NCBI RefSeq assembly: GCF_002086485.1
Contig: NZ_MVHF01000014.1
Span: forward strand, 62,001-126,000
DNA: 64,000 bases
Direction: 5' to 3'
DNA from: Mycobacterium aquaticum
GTDB lineage: Bacteria > Actinomycetota > Actinomycetes > Mycobacteriales > Mycobacteriaceae
Shown here: in pieces, positions 8,092 to 17,168 of the stretch
Numbering within the stretch: position 1 is the first letter of the stretch
How the letters are laid out: each line of letters starts with the position of its first letter
Program-made: the position numbers and the translations under genes
Notes under the pieces: generated by a model
Databases searched by the model: none
What the model was told of the DNA's origin: nothing
Seen by the model: only the letters and a program-made list of their open reading frames with translations

Positions 8092-9243
8092 CTATGCGGT
8101 CTTGTGATCGACGCCGAGTTCGGCGAGTATCGCGGCGGTGTCGGCACCGAGCTCCGGCGCGAACCCCTGGACGCGGCCGGGTGTCCGGGAGAACCACGTC
8201 GGCACACCTGGAAACCGCACCGGCCCGTGCGGGGTGTCGACGGTCTCGAACAGGCCGACGGCGTTGAGGTGCGGATTGTCGAACAACGCGTCCGGCGTGT
8301 GCACCCCGGCCGCGGGAATCTCCAAGTCCCGGAACAGCTGCAGCCACTCATCGGTGGTGCGTTCCTTCAAAGTCTGCGCCAGCAGGCCATATACCGTGTC
8401 GATCTGATGAGCCCGCTGCTCCAGCGTCGCGAACTGTGGTCCGTTCCAGGCGGGTTGAACCCGCTCGATGAACGCATTCCAGTGCTTGTCGTTGTAGATC
8501 AACGCCGCGATCTGGCCGTCCTTGGTGTCATAAGGCTTGCGGTTGGGCGCGACCGCACGCGGGTAGACCGCGGGGCTCAGCGGCGGATCGAACATGGCGC
8601 CGTTGGCGTGCTCGACGAGCATGAACGAGGCCATGGTCTCGAACATGCTGACCTCGACCTCCTGCCCCTCGCCGGTACGTTCACGGTGGAACAGCGCCAT
8701 CATCGTCGCGTACAGCGCGGTCAGACCTGCGACCTTGTCGGCCATGATGGTGCCGACATAGCTTGCCTCGCCCGTCAATTGCGCTTGCACGGCGGGCAAT
8801 CCGCATTCGGCCTGGATGGTGTCGTCGTAGGCGGGGCGATCGGCATCCGGCCCGCGCCGGCCGTAGCCATAGCAGTTGGTGTAGACGATCGCCGGGTTGA
8901 TCGCGGTGACGTCGTCGTAGCCGAAGCCGAGTTTGACGATCGCCTTGGCCCGCATCGAATGAATGAACACGTCGGCGGTTGCGATCAATGCGCGCAACGA
9001 TTCCCGGCCCGCGTCGGTCTGCAGATCCAGCACGATCCCCCGCTTGCCGCGGTTGACGTTCGCGAACACGCCGCTCATACCCGGTGTTGGACCGACCGAG
9101 ATGTACCGCGTGTTGTCCCCTTGCGGCGGTTCGACCTTGATCACGTCAGCACCCATGTCGGCCATGATCTGCGTGCAGTACGGGCCCATCACCATGGCGG
9201 TGAGGTCCACCACGCGCACGCCGCGCAGAGGTCCGCTAGACAT
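8092..9243 (-). CDS. CaiB/BaiF family (class III) CoA-transferase
   Basis: 383 aa. Members move CoA between carboxylates through an aspartyl-CoA anhydride. The N-terminus GPLRGVRVVDLTAMVMGPYC and the RPAYDDTIQAECG segment carrying the catalytic Asp near residue 140 are typical; the long C-terminal FPGVPTWFSRTPG region is also family-like. The start overlaps the end of the SDR gene (stop at 9236) by eight bases. In this locus it would activate a ring-opening product as a CoA thioester for the acyl-CoA dehydrogenases encoded next. Donor and acceptor acids are not predictable. Confidence 0.9.
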   Translation of the reverse strand: MSSGPLRGVRVVDLTAMVMGPYCTQIMADMGADVIKVEPPQGDNTRYISVGPTPGMSGVFANVNRGKRGIVLDLQTDAGRESLRALIATADVFIHSMRAKAIVKLGFGYDDVTAINPAIVYTNCYGYGRRGPDADRPAYDDTIQAECGLPAVQAQLTGEASYVGTIMADKVAGLTALYATMMALFHRERTGEGQEVEVSMFETMASFMLVEHANGAMFDPPLSPAVYPRAVAPNRKPYDTKDGQIAALIYNDKHWNAFIERVQPAWNGPQFATLEQRAHQIDTVYGLLAQTLKERTTDEWLQLFRDLEIPAAGVHTPDALFDNPHLNAVGLFETVDTPHGPVRFPGVPTWFSRTPGRVQGFAPELGADTAAILAELGVDHKTA

Positions 9244-10168
9244 GGGCTCGCCCGTCTCTGCTCCTCGCGTCCGCGGCCCCGAAGCTGTAGCGGATGTGTT
9301 CGGCGTGGCCGTCGGGGACGACCGGGAACGTCACGGGCGCGCTCAGATCCCGGATCGCGTCGATGTCGGCGGCGACCTCCTCGATCGTCCACTCCGGCCG
9401 GTAGACACCCGTCGACTCCGAGACGACGGCGCGGGCCACGCGGCCGGCGATCGCGACGAGCACTTCGCCGGTGACACTGCAGGTTTCGTGGGCGAGCCAA
9501 CCCACGACAGGTGCTACCAAATCCGCGCCCATCGGCGGATAGGCCGACGTATCGAGGCCTTCGGCCATGCGCGTCACGGCACCGGGCACGATGGCGTTGC
9601 ACGTCACGCCCTCCGCGGCACCTTCCAGCGCGACGACGTTGCACAGTCCGACGATGCCCGCCTTGGCCGCCGCATAGTTGGCGACTCCGTGATTTCCGTA
9701 CAGGCCGCCGATCGAGCTTGTCAGCACGATCCTGCCGTATCCGGCGTCGCACATGAGCGGAAAAGCCTGCCGCACAACATGAAATGCGCCCCGGAGGTGA
9801 ACGTCGAGCACGGCATCGAAGTCGTCGTAGCTCATGTCCTTGAGAGAACCGCGCCGCACGATGCCGGCGTTGTGGATCAGGATGTCGATGCGGCCGTAGG
9901 CCTCCAGCGCGGCGTCGACGATGGCGCGGCCACCGGCAGCGGTGGCGACCGTATCGGTGTTGGCGACGGCTTGTCCACCGTCCGCGCGGATTTGGTCGAC
10001 CACCGCGTGCGCCGGGCCGGGATCGGTGCCGTCGCCGGCGAGGCTGCCACCGGGATCGTTGACGACCACCTTGGCGCCACGCGATGCCAGCAGCAGCGCG
10101 TACTCGCGGCCCAAGCCGCGGCCGGCTCCGGTGATGACGGCGACGCGCTCGTCGAAGCGCAGGTTCAC
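9236..10168 (-). CDS. SDR family oxidoreductase
   Basis: 310 aa NAD(P)-dependent dehydrogenase. Rossmann motif TGAGRGLG near residue 13, HNAG, catalytic Ser in VLTSSIGG and NYAAAKAG for the Tyr/Lys pair. The GTG at 10168 is used because VNLRFDERVAVITGAG fits family starts and it overlaps the monooxygenase stop (GTGA). The extended region after the N-terminal glycine motif (VVVNDPGGSLAGDG) resembles the SDR domain of multifunctional peroxisomal type-2 proteins, so a 3-hydroxyacyl-CoA dehydrogenase role in beta-oxidation is plausible. Confidence 0.86.
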   Translation of the reverse strand: MNLRFDERVAVITGAGRGLGREYALLLASRGAKVVVNDPGGSLAGDGTDPGPAHAVVDQIRADGGQAVANTDTVATAAGGRAIVDAALEAYGRIDILIHNAGIVRRGSLKDMSYDDFDAVLDVHLRGAFHVVRQAFPLMCDAGYGRIVLTSSIGGLYGNHGVANYAAAKAGIVGLCNVVALEGAAEGVTCNAIVPGAVTRMAEGLDTSAYPPMGADLVAPVVGWLAHETCSVTGEVLVAIAGRVARAVVSESTGVYRPEWTIEEVAADIDAIRDLSAPVTFPVVPDGHAEHIRYSFGAADARSRDGRAHV

Positions 10169-12009
10169 GTGGTTTCCAGGCCTTCGAGATCGCCCTTGTC
10201 CCGCCATGCCTTGAGCAACCCGCCGAACGCGTAGAACCCGGGACCATAGGGCTCACCTAAATGAGATCGAATCCCCTCCGCGTCCTTTCCAACCCCGCCG
10301 CCTTCGTTGTTGTAATAGCCGGGTGTGCATTCGGCGTCGAACGCCGAGGTGTCGATGTATGACTCCTTGATGGTCTGGCACCAGCCGTCCTGTGCCTGCC
10401 GGCTGGGTTCGACCGTGGTGATGCCGCGGCGCAGCGCCTCGGCGATCACGTAGGCGATGTGCTCGCCCTGCAGTTCGTAATTGGCCGCGATGTTGGCCGA
10501 GATGCCGACCTGGGTGAACCCGGTGAAGAACTGGTTGGGGAATCCGCGGCTGGTCATACCGTGCAGTGTCTTGTAGCCGTCGGCCCACGCGTCGTACAGC
10601 GACAGACCGTCGCGGCCCTTGATGGCGTCGATGGAGTAACGCCTGCTGATCTCGGTGGTGATCTCGAAACCGCTGGCGAAGATGATGCAGTCGACGTCGT
10701 ATTCCTGGCCGTTGGCGACGATGCCCTCGGCGGTGATCCGTTCGACGCCTTTGGATTCGGACACGTCGACCAGGGTGACGTTGGGCCGGTTGAAGGTCGG
10801 CAGATAGTCGTCGTTGGAACACGGTCTCTTGCACAGGAACCGGTAGTACGGCTTGAGCGCCTCGGCGGTGTCGGGGTCCTCCACCAGGGCCTCGACCCGG
10901 CGGCGCAGCCGCTCCATGACCTTGTAGTCCTCTTCTTCGCGCAGACCCATGAACTGCTCGGGCGTCATCGCCGTCGGATCCGGCAGGGCCAGCACCCGGG
11001 CAGCGGTGTTGCGCCCCAGCTCGGTCCAGAAGTCGCATACCAGATCCGGCTGGCCGAGTGCCATGCCTTCGAAGGTCCAGGCGTGGAAGTTGCGTTGGCG
11101 TTCCTTCTGCCAACCCGGCTGCAGCGTCTTGACCCACTCGGGGTCGGTCGCGGTGTTGTTGCGTTCGTCCACGGTGGACGGCGTGCGCTGGAACACGTAC
11201 AGGTGCTGAGCATCTCGCCCCAGGTGCGGCACCAACTGCACACCGGTGGCGCCGGTGCCGATCAGCGCGACCTTCTTGTCGGCCAGCTTGTCGAGCCCGC
11301 CGGAGCTGTCACCCCCGGTGTAGTCGTAGTCCCAGCGCGACGAGTGGAAGATGTGGCCCTCGAAGTCCTTGATGCCGGGGATGCCGGGCAGTTTGGGTCG
11401 GTTGAATGATCCGGACGCCATCACCACGAACCGGGCGCGGATGTCGTCTCCCCGGTTGGTGCCGATGCGCCACCGCCGGATGTCGTCTTCCCACGTCAAG
11501 TCCTTGACCTGGGTGGAGAAGATGGCGCCGTCGTAGAGCCCGTAGTGCTTGCCGATGTTGCGGCAGTGCTGCCAGATCTCCGCCCCGTCGGCGAACTTCT
11601 TGCTCGGCATGAAGTCGAGCTCTTCCAGAAGGGGTATGTAGCAGTAGGACTCGTTGTCACACTGGATACCCGGATAGCGGTTCCAATACCAGACCCCGCC
11701 GAAATCTCCGCCCATCTCGATGATGTGCACGTCCTCGACGCCGGCCTTCTTCAAGTAGGCACCGGTGAGCAGACCGGCGAAGCCACCACCGAGCACAGCC
11801 ACGTCGATGTCGACGTCGATCGAGTCCCGCTCGACGTACGGGGTGTGCGGGTCGACCTCGCCGAATTCGGAGAACTGCGCTCCGGTCTGCAGATATTGCC
11901 GAGAACCCTCTGCGCGCAACCGCTTCTCGCGTTCGACGCGGTACTTCTCCCGCAGCGCAGCGATGTCGATGTCGGTGGGGGTGTCGGTGGGCCCGCAGTC
12001 GTTGGTCAT
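10165..12009 (-). CDS. flavin-containing / Baeyer-Villiger-type monooxygenase
   Basis: 614 aa. Two dinucleotide-binding motifs are visible: GGGFAG at residues 74-79 (FAD) and GTGATG at 251-256 (NADPH). Between them is the type I Baeyer-Villiger fingerprint FxGxxxHxxxW(D), here residues 217-227 starting FEGHIFH. The ~65-residue N-terminal extension is like that of larger cyclic-ketone monooxygenases. The start is ATG 12009, overlapping the luciferase-like gene stop (ATGA). The expected reaction is insertion of oxygen next to a ketone to give an ester or lactone; with a lactonase-like gene across the divergent promoter this suggests ring opening of a cyclic ketone. Confidence 0.9.
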   Translation of the reverse strand: MTNDCGPTDTPTDIDIAALREKYRVEREKRLRAEGSRQYLQTGAQFSEFGEVDPHTPYVERDSIDVDIDVAVLGGGFAGLLTGAYLKKAGVEDVHIIEMGGDFGGVWYWNRYPGIQCDNESYCYIPLLEELDFMPSKKFADGAEIWQHCRNIGKHYGLYDGAIFSTQVKDLTWEDDIRRWRIGTNRGDDIRARFVVMASGSFNRPKLPGIPGIKDFEGHIFHSSRWDYDYTGGDSSGGLDKLADKKVALIGTGATGVQLVPHLGRDAQHLYVFQRTPSTVDERNNTATDPEWVKTLQPGWQKERQRNFHAWTFEGMALGQPDLVCDFWTELGRNTAARVLALPDPTAMTPEQFMGLREEEDYKVMERLRRRVEALVEDPDTAEALKPYYRFLCKRPCSNDDYLPTFNRPNVTLVDVSESKGVERITAEGIVANGQEYDVDCIIFASGFEITTEISRRYSIDAIKGRDGLSLYDAWADGYKTLHGMTSRGFPNQFFTGFTQVGISANIAANYELQGEHIAYVIAEALRRGITTVEPSRQAQDGWCQTIKESYIDTSAFDAECTPGYYNNEGGGVGKDAEGIRSHLGEPYGPGFYAFGGLLKAWRDKGDLEGLETT

Positions 12010-13178
12010 ACGTTGGCCTTTTCCGGCAGCGCGGCGGGGTGCAGCGGGGCGTCCATCTCGTGAACGGCGGGCAGCACCTCTTCGGCGAACAGCCGGACGC
12101 TTTCGAAAGCCTTCTCGTACGGCATGGTGCCGAACTGCGGGACGATGGTGACCTCGCAGAACGAGCATGCCTCCTGCGCGGCCTTGAGCTTCTCGAATAC
12201 CGTTTGCGGCGTCCCGATCAGCAGGTTCGAGGCGTGGTATCCGGGCGGGCCGCCCTTCTTCTGATTGCCGACCTCCGATGCCAGCAGAGCAGTGGCACTG
12301 GCCTCGCGCGCGGCATAGGCCTCATAGCCCTTGACGCCCTGGAAGTTCGACGCGTCGGCAAAACCGTAGTGCACGTTGACGTCCCGGTTGGCGGTCCAGA
12401 TCCATTCCGCCGTGTCTTGAGCCTGGTCTTCCGATGGCACGCAGTACATGAACATCACGTTCTTCGGCTGACACGGCCCCAGACCTTCCTCGGCACGGTA
12501 GGTGTTGACCTTGCGGACCTCCTCGCCGGCGTCCGTGATCGGCTTGTTGCCGACGAAGAGCGGCACCATGCCGCGCCGCGACAGGATCTCCAGCGATTCC
12601 GCGGTCGAGGACGAGCTGTAGATGCGATCGAACAGATCGGTGCTGATCGGTTCTGGGCGCAGCGACATCTCCGGGAACGAGAAGATCTTGCCGCCGTAGG
12701 AGAACCGCTCGCCGGAGAACGCCAGCTTGAGGATGTCCAGCGTCTCGTTGAACCGGTCGCGGCTCTCCTCGCGCGGAACGCCGACGGCCGCGAACTCGGC
12801 CTTGGACACGCCGCGGCCCAGGCCGATGGTGGTGTAGCGGCCGTTGGAGACGATGTCGAGGTAGGCGATCTGCGTCGCCAGCCGGATCGGGTTCCACCAC
12901 GGCACCACCGCGACGAAGGTGCCCAGGCTGACCCGCTCGGTGCGCCCGGCGAAATAGGTGAGAGCCTGAATCGGGTTGGGCGTCATGCCATATGGCGTGC
13001 CGTGGTGCTCGGGGAACCAGATGCCGTCGAAGCCGAGTGGTTCGGCCATGTCGCCGAGGGCCAGCGCGGCCTGCACGCACTTGTAGTCGGGCGTGACGGG
13101 CGGGCTGGCGAAATCGCCGGCGAGCACGCGGTCCCAATCGTGGGAGTTCTGGGCCCCCGTACCGAGATTGACCTTCAT
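12006..13178 (-). CDS. LLM class flavin-dependent oxidoreductase
   Basis: 390 aa bacterial luciferase-like protein that uses reduced FMN (or F420 in some relatives). FDGIWFPEHH near residue 50 and the TTIGLGRGVSKAEFAAVG segment near 117 are typical of the (beta/alpha)8 luciferase fold. It could hydroxylate, desulfurise or carry out a Baeyer-Villiger step; sequence alone does not decide. The AGGAGAGAAC run before ATG 13178 is a strong ribosome binding site. It is separated from the Rieske gene by a 67-base gap that is mostly a long hairpin, unlike the overlapping joins elsewhere in this operon. Confidence 0.88.
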   Translation of the reverse strand: MKVNLGTGAQNSHDWDRVLAGDFASPPVTPDYKCVQAALALGDMAEPLGFDGIWFPEHHGTPYGMTPNPIQALTYFAGRTERVSLGTFVAVVPWWNPIRLATQIAYLDIVSNGRYTTIGLGRGVSKAEFAAVGVPREESRDRFNETLDILKLAFSGERFSYGGKIFSFPEMSLRPEPISTDLFDRIYSSSSTAESLEILSRRGMVPLFVGNKPITDAGEEVRKVNTYRAEEGLGPCQPKNVMFMYCVPSEDQAQDTAEWIWTANRDVNVHYGFADASNFQGVKGYEAYAAREASATALLASEVGNQKKGGPPGYHASNLLIGTPQTVFEKLKAAQEACSFCEVTIVPQFGTMPYEKAFESVRLFAEEVLPAVHEMDAPLHPAALPEKANV

Positions 13179-13197
13179 GTTCTCTCCTCAAACTGAG

Positions 13198-13248
13198 TGA
13201 TCTGTGGAGTCTCAGCCGTGCCGAGGACGGTTGAGACTCCACAAATCA
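13198..13248 (-). terminator. intercistronic hairpin between Rieske and luciferase-like genes
   Basis: Arms TGTGGAGTCTCA (13203-13214) and TGAGACTCCACA (13232-13243) are exact complements. Pairing extends outward through TGAT/ATCA, with one mismatch, and inward through GCCGT/ACGGT with one wobble, giving a stem of about 20 pairs. One arm overlaps the Rieske stop codon. There is no T-tract. It may be a partial terminator or an RNA-processing element that sets different amounts of oxygenase and downstream enzymes. Confidence 0.6.
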
Positions 13249-14589
13249 CTGGATGTCGTGGGGTTCTCCGACGCCCATGTACTTCGACAGTTGGTAGTGC
13301 AGGTTGACGGTGCTGCGTTCGCGGTACGGGTTGGGTTTGGTGCCGGGAAAACCGGCCGATTTCATGCCCCGCTGGACGGCGGCCATGTTGGAGAAATCCT
13401 GTGGCAGCACCGACAACCAGTCGGGACTGTCGGCCGGGGTGTACACCCATTCGGTCTGGGGTTCTTGGCCTTTCGGGTACAGCTCGAACACCGACACCTC
13501 GAAGATGCACTTGTCGGGGTCGTACGTCGGATCGGGCCTGGCGCTGTAGCACAGGGCGCTGGTGAGGCCCTGCCCGATCTGGAAGTTCGGGAAGAGCTGC
13601 CAGGCGGTGCCACTCTGGCCCAGGATGTCGGGCGGGATGGTCGGCCAGATCACGCCGCGCGCCTCGTCGTCGCGCCGGGCCGAGCTAAGCCAGTGCTCGA
13701 GCACCTTGTCGGCCGGGGTGCCTTCGGGCAGTTCGTCGACCAGGCGCTTGGCGGCGTTGACGAGCGTCTGCGTGGTGGTCGCGTTGGTCTCTTCCATGGT
13801 GTAGACCTGCATCTCGGCCGTCGAGATCCGCGGGTCCCCGGTGCCGAGCCGGATCTTGGACTTGGTCTCCTCCAAGTCATCCGGGGCGTCGTAGCCGATG
13901 TTGGAGTGCCGGCCCTGCGCTTTCGCCCAGCCCTTGAATTCGCCGAACTTGTTGAACTCCGGATGCGTGGTGAACACGTGGTAGGTCTCGTTGAAGGCCT
14001 CCATCGCGACTTTCCAGTTGCAGTCGAAGTTCAGCCATTTGCGCCACTTGTAGCGCATGTTCTCCAGCCCGAACGGGTCGAGGATCTTGGCGGCGGGAAA
14101 CAGATAGTCCGCCAACGGTTCCGGGTCGGGGTCCATGTTGATGAACAGCCAGCCGCCCCAGGTGTCCACGTGCACACGGCCCAGATGAGTGTTCTCGCGC
14201 GTCAGTGCGCCTTGCCAGTCGTCCTGTTCGCGGATGTGGGTACAGGCCCCGCCCAGATCGTAGGTCCAGCCGTGGAATCCGCAGACGAACGACTTGCGGG
14301 TGCGGGCACAGGCGTTCTTGGCGCCCTTCGGGGTGTCGATCAACCGTCGACCGCGGTGCATGCACACGTTGTGGTGGGCAGCGAAGTCGTCGGCGCCGGT
14401 ACGCACGACGATGATCGAGTCGTCGAGGATGTCGTAGGTGAGGTAGCTGCCGACTTCGGGCAGGTCCTCGACGCGGCCGACCTGCTGCCACACCTTGCGC
14501 CACAATCGGTCTCGTTCGGCGCGCGCGTAGTCGGGTGAGATGTAGGCGTCGACGCCGATGGTCATGGGCGTGGATAGCTCTTCGGTCAC
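13246..14589 (-). CDS. Rieske non-heme iron oxygenase, large (alpha) subunit
   Basis: 447 aa. The N-terminal Rieske [2Fe-2S] site is C76-x-H78 and C103-x2-H106 (CMHRG ... CGFHGW). The catalytic domain has NETYHVFTTH with iron ligands H204 and H209. It is a ring-hydroxylating or O-demethylating oxygenase fed by a separate reductase/ferredoxin; none is encoded nearby, nor is a small beta subunit, so it may be a homotrimeric type. The GTG start at 14589 overlaps the SDR stop (GTGA). It is second in the minus-strand catabolic operon. Confidence 0.92.
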   Translation of the reverse strand: MTEELSTPMTIGVDAYISPDYARAERDRLWRKVWQQVGRVEDLPEVGSYLTYDILDDSIIVVRTGADDFAAHHNVCMHRGRRLIDTPKGAKNACARTRKSFVCGFHGWTYDLGGACTHIREQDDWQGALTRENTHLGRVHVDTWGGWLFINMDPDPEPLADYLFPAAKILDPFGLENMRYKWRKWLNFDCNWKVAMEAFNETYHVFTTHPEFNKFGEFKGWAKAQGRHSNIGYDAPDDLEETKSKIRLGTGDPRISTAEMQVYTMEETNATTTQTLVNAAKRLVDELPEGTPADKVLEHWLSSARRDDEARGVIWPTIPPDILGQSGTAWQLFPNFQIGQGLTSALCYSARPDPTYDPDKCIFEVSVFELYPKGQEPQTEWVYTPADSPDWLSVLPQDFSNMAAVQRGMKSAGFPGTKPNPYRERSTVNLHYQLSKYMGVGEPHDIQ

Positions 14590-15434
14590 TCATGCCTCCT
14601 CATGGCGGCGCGGAAGTCGTCGTCCTTGAGGAACACCGACGTGTTGTCCGCACCGAGATGCGTCCACCGCAGGTTGAGTCCGCCGTCGACCAGCAGGGTC
14701 TGACCCGTGATGTAGCTCGACAGATCCGACAGCAGGAACAGAATCGCGCCGGCCTGCTCTTCGGGCGTGCCGCGTCGTCCCATCGCGATGGCGCGGCGGT
14801 CCCGCTCCGGGTCGGTGTCGACATACGTTGCCGAGGCGGCTGTTTCGGTGACACCGGGTGCGACGGCATTGACGCGGATACCGTCGGCGGCGAGTTCGGC
14901 CGCCAGCGTTCGGGTGGCTGCGACGATCGCGGCTTTCGCGGTGCCGTAAGCGATGTGGTACGGCGCGGAGTTCATACCGCTGATCGACGAGACCGAGACG
15001 ATCGAGCCTGCATTGCCCTGCGCGCGGATCTCCGCCGCGACGGCCTGGCTCATGAAGAACATGGTTTCGAGGTTCGCGGTGAACAATTCCCGCCAGTCGG
15101 CCCGGGTGACCCGCGTCGCGGGCATCCATGTCGACGGCGCGGCACCACCGGCGACATTCACAAGGCCGTACAGCGGCACTCCGGCGCGGCGTACCTCGTC
15201 GAGCACAGTGGCGATGCCGGCATCGGTCGCGGCGTCGGCGACCACCGGCAGCACGGTCAGGCCCTGGTCCACCAAAGGCCCGACATGGGCATCGAGGTTG
15301 TCCCGCGACCGGCTGACCGCGACGACGGTCGCGCCCGCCTCGGCCGCCAACCGCGTGACGCTGGTGCCGATGCCGCCGCCACCAGCACCCGACACCACCA
15401 CGACACGGCGGGCCAAACTCAGTGGACTGTCCAC
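14586..15434 (-). CDS. SDR family oxidoreductase, first gene of the minus-strand catabolic operon
   Basis: 282 aa. Glycine motif SGAGGGGIGTS near residue 15, NVAGG in the NNAG position, Ser in SVSSISG and catalytic Tyr/Lys in YGTAKAA. The start is GTG at 15434 (VDSPLSLARRVVVVSG). Likely oxidises a hydroxyl or cis-dihydrodiol produced by the Rieske oxygenase encoded directly downstream; this is inferred from order only. The palindrome TTGTCCGGACAA lies 11 bases upstream of the start and is probably the operator for the whole operon. Confidence 0.85.
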   Translation of the reverse strand: MDSPLSLARRVVVVSGAGGGGIGTSVTRLAAEAGATVVAVSRSRDNLDAHVGPLVDQGLTVLPVVADAATDAGIATVLDEVRRAGVPLYGLVNVAGGAAPSTWMPATRVTRADWRELFTANLETMFFMSQAVAAEIRAQGNAGSIVSVSSISGMNSAPYHIAYGTAKAAIVAATRTLAAELAADGIRVNAVAPGVTETAASATYVDTDPERDRRAIAMGRRGTPEEQAGAILFLLSDLSSYITGQTLLVDGGLNLRWTHLGADNTSVFLKDDDFRAAMRRHE

Positions 15435-15445
15435 GCGCGGCCTAT

Positions 15446-15457
15446 TTGTCCGGACAA
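15446..15457. promoter_or_regulatory. GntR/HutC-type operator 1 (TTGTCCGGACAA)
   Basis: A perfect 12-base palindrome, 11 bases upstream of the first gene of the minus-strand catabolic operon. It is close to the TTGTCTAGACAA-type boxes recognised by HutC-subfamily GntR regulators, and such a regulator is encoded at 17165. A second, looser copy at 15542 faces the plus-strand operon. Binding here would block transcription of the minus-strand genes. Confidence 0.62.
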
Positions 15458-15541
15458 CATATGTTGCTCTTCATAACAGAGAACACTATTCCGCAGGGAT
15501 TATTCGCCCGTCAAGGGCACCGGCGAGGAGCATCCGGCCTA

Positions 15542-15570
15542 TTGTCTGGACTACAACGGCTTGCTAACGT
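15542..15570 (+). promoter_or_regulatory. promoter with overlapping operator 2, driving the lactonase-gntR-ligase operon
   Basis: The -35-like TTGTCT (15542-15547) and -10-like TAACGT (15565-15570) are 17 bases apart, and the ATG at 15579 follows after eight bases, so the transcript would be leaderless. The -35 lies within TTGTCTGGACTACAA (15542-15556), an imperfect copy of operator 1. The overlap suggests repression by the GntR protein encoded as the second gene of this operon. Confidence 0.6.
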
Positions 15571-15578
15571 CCGACATC

Positions 15579-17168
15579 ATGAGCCCGGATGCGCGGTACC
15601 CGTCGACCCCGTCCACGGACGCGGGCTGGCATCTGCAGCGCGTCACCGCCCCGAGCCGCTTGTTCGGCGCGAACGGCCTGCGCACCGGACCCGACGGCCG
15701 CATCTACGTCGCGCAGGTGACGGGCAGCCAGATCAGCGCGGTCGATGTCGACACCGCGCGCGTGGAAACCGTCAGCGCGAAGGGCGGCGACATCATCGCG
15801 CCTGACGACGTGGCGTTCGACACGGACGGGAACCTGTATGCCACCGAGGTCATGGACGGCCGGGTGAGCGTGCGCGAACGCGCCGGCACCACCCGCGTGC
15901 TGCGCGATGACGTGCCGTCGGCCAACGGCATCACCTTCGACCGCGGTCGGCTGTTCATCGGGGAGTGCCGCGACGGCGGCCGCCTGATGGAGTTCGATCT
16001 GGGCGGCGGCGCTCCCCGGGTGCTGCTGGAGAACGTGCCGTCACCCAATGCGATGGAGGTCGGCCCGGACGGGATGTTGTACTTCCCGGTGATGGGGGCC
16101 AACGAGATCTGGCGCATCGACCCGTCCGGGGGCCAACCGCAAGTGGTTGCCGCCGGTCTCGGCGTGCCGGATGCGGTCAAATTCGATGCGCAGGGGTTCA
16201 TCGTTTCGACGCAGGTGGCCAGCGGCCAGGTGCTGCGGATCGACCCGCGCACCGGCGATCACAGCCTGCTGGCTCAGCTTTCTCCCGGCCTGGACAACCT
16301 GACGTTCGTCGACGGCCGGCTGTTCGTGTCGAATTTCACCGGGGAGATCACCGAAGTCACGCCCACGGGTACGTCGACACTGCTGCCGGGCGGGCTGAAC
16401 TGGCCGCTGGATCTGACGGTCGATGCCGTCGGCGATGTCTATGTCGCCGACGGCACCTACTTCTACCGGGTGGGTGCCTGCGGTGAACTGCAGACCGCCG
16501 GGATGCTCTTCACCGCAGGCTATCCGGGCTTTCTGCGCGGTGTAACTGCCTGTGGTGCAGGGGAATTCGTGGTCACCACGGCGGCCGATACGGTGGCGCG
16601 ATACCGCCCGGGCGCGAGTGAGAGCGACGTGATCGCCGCGGGCGTGGACCAGCCCTACGGCGTGGCGCTGGCACCGGACGGGACGCCGGTGGTGGTCGAG
16701 CAGGGCGCGGGGCGGCTGCTGGCGATCCGCGCCGGCGCGGTGGACGTGTTGGCCGACGGTCTCGACCATCCTGTCGGGGTGACATTCGGGCCCGACGGAG
16801 CACCGCTGGTGTCGGTCGCGGGGGCCGTGGTCCAGGTGACCGGCTCGAACGTGGCGCCACTGGTCGACGGACTGGACACCCCGCAGGGGATGGTGGTTCG
16901 CGACCACGCGCTCTACATCGTCGACGCCGGGGCCAAGGCCCTCATCGAGTACGACCTCGGCACCGCGCAGCGCCGCACCATCGCGACCGGGCTGCCCGTC
17001 GGCCCGCCACCGGGTGTGGTGCCCAAACCGCTCAAGGGCATGCCGCCGTTCTCCGGGCCCCAGGGCCCGTTCGCCGGGATCACCGCCGGAGCCGATGGGA
17101 CGCTCTATATTTCGGCCGACGGCGACGGCAGCGTGCTGGCGCTGCGCCGTGGCGGGATCGCGTCATGA
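15579..17168 (+). CDS. SMP-30/gluconolactonase-like beta-propeller protein (putative lactonase)
   Basis: 529 aa made of repeated beta-propeller blades, each with an APDDVAFDTDGNLYATE- or NGLRTGPDGRIYVAQ-like turn; at least ten such turns are visible, so it probably contains two propeller units, whereas SMP-30 proteins are about 300 aa. No signal peptide is seen. Members hydrolyse lactones or bind calcium. It starts at ATG 15579 immediately after a leaderless-type promoter and its stop overlaps the gntR start (ATGA). Opposite the Baeyer-Villiger monooxygenase operon, hydrolysis of the lactone product is the natural guess, but this is inference. Confidence 0.78.
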   Translation: MSPDARYPSTPSTDAGWHLQRVTAPSRLFGANGLRTGPDGRIYVAQVTGSQISAVDVDTARVETVSAKGGDIIAPDDVAFDTDGNLYATEVMDGRVSVRERAGTTRVLRDDVPSANGITFDRGRLFIGECRDGGRLMEFDLGGGAPRVLLENVPSPNAMEVGPDGMLYFPVMGANEIWRIDPSGGQPQVVAAGLGVPDAVKFDAQGFIVSTQVASGQVLRIDPRTGDHSLLAQLSPGLDNLTFVDGRLFVSNFTGEITEVTPTGTSTLLPGGLNWPLDLTVDAVGDVYVADGTYFYRVGACGELQTAGMLFTAGYPGFLRGVTACGAGEFVVTTAADTVARYRPGASESDVIAAGVDQPYGVALAPDGTPVVVEQGAGRLLAIRAGAVDVLADGLDHPVGVTFGPDGAPLVSVAGAVVQVTGSNVAPLVDGLDTPQGMVVRDHALYIVDAGAKALIEYDLGTAQRRTIATGLPVGPPPGVVPKPLKGMPPFSGPQGPFAGITAGADGTLYISADGDGSVLALRRGGIAS

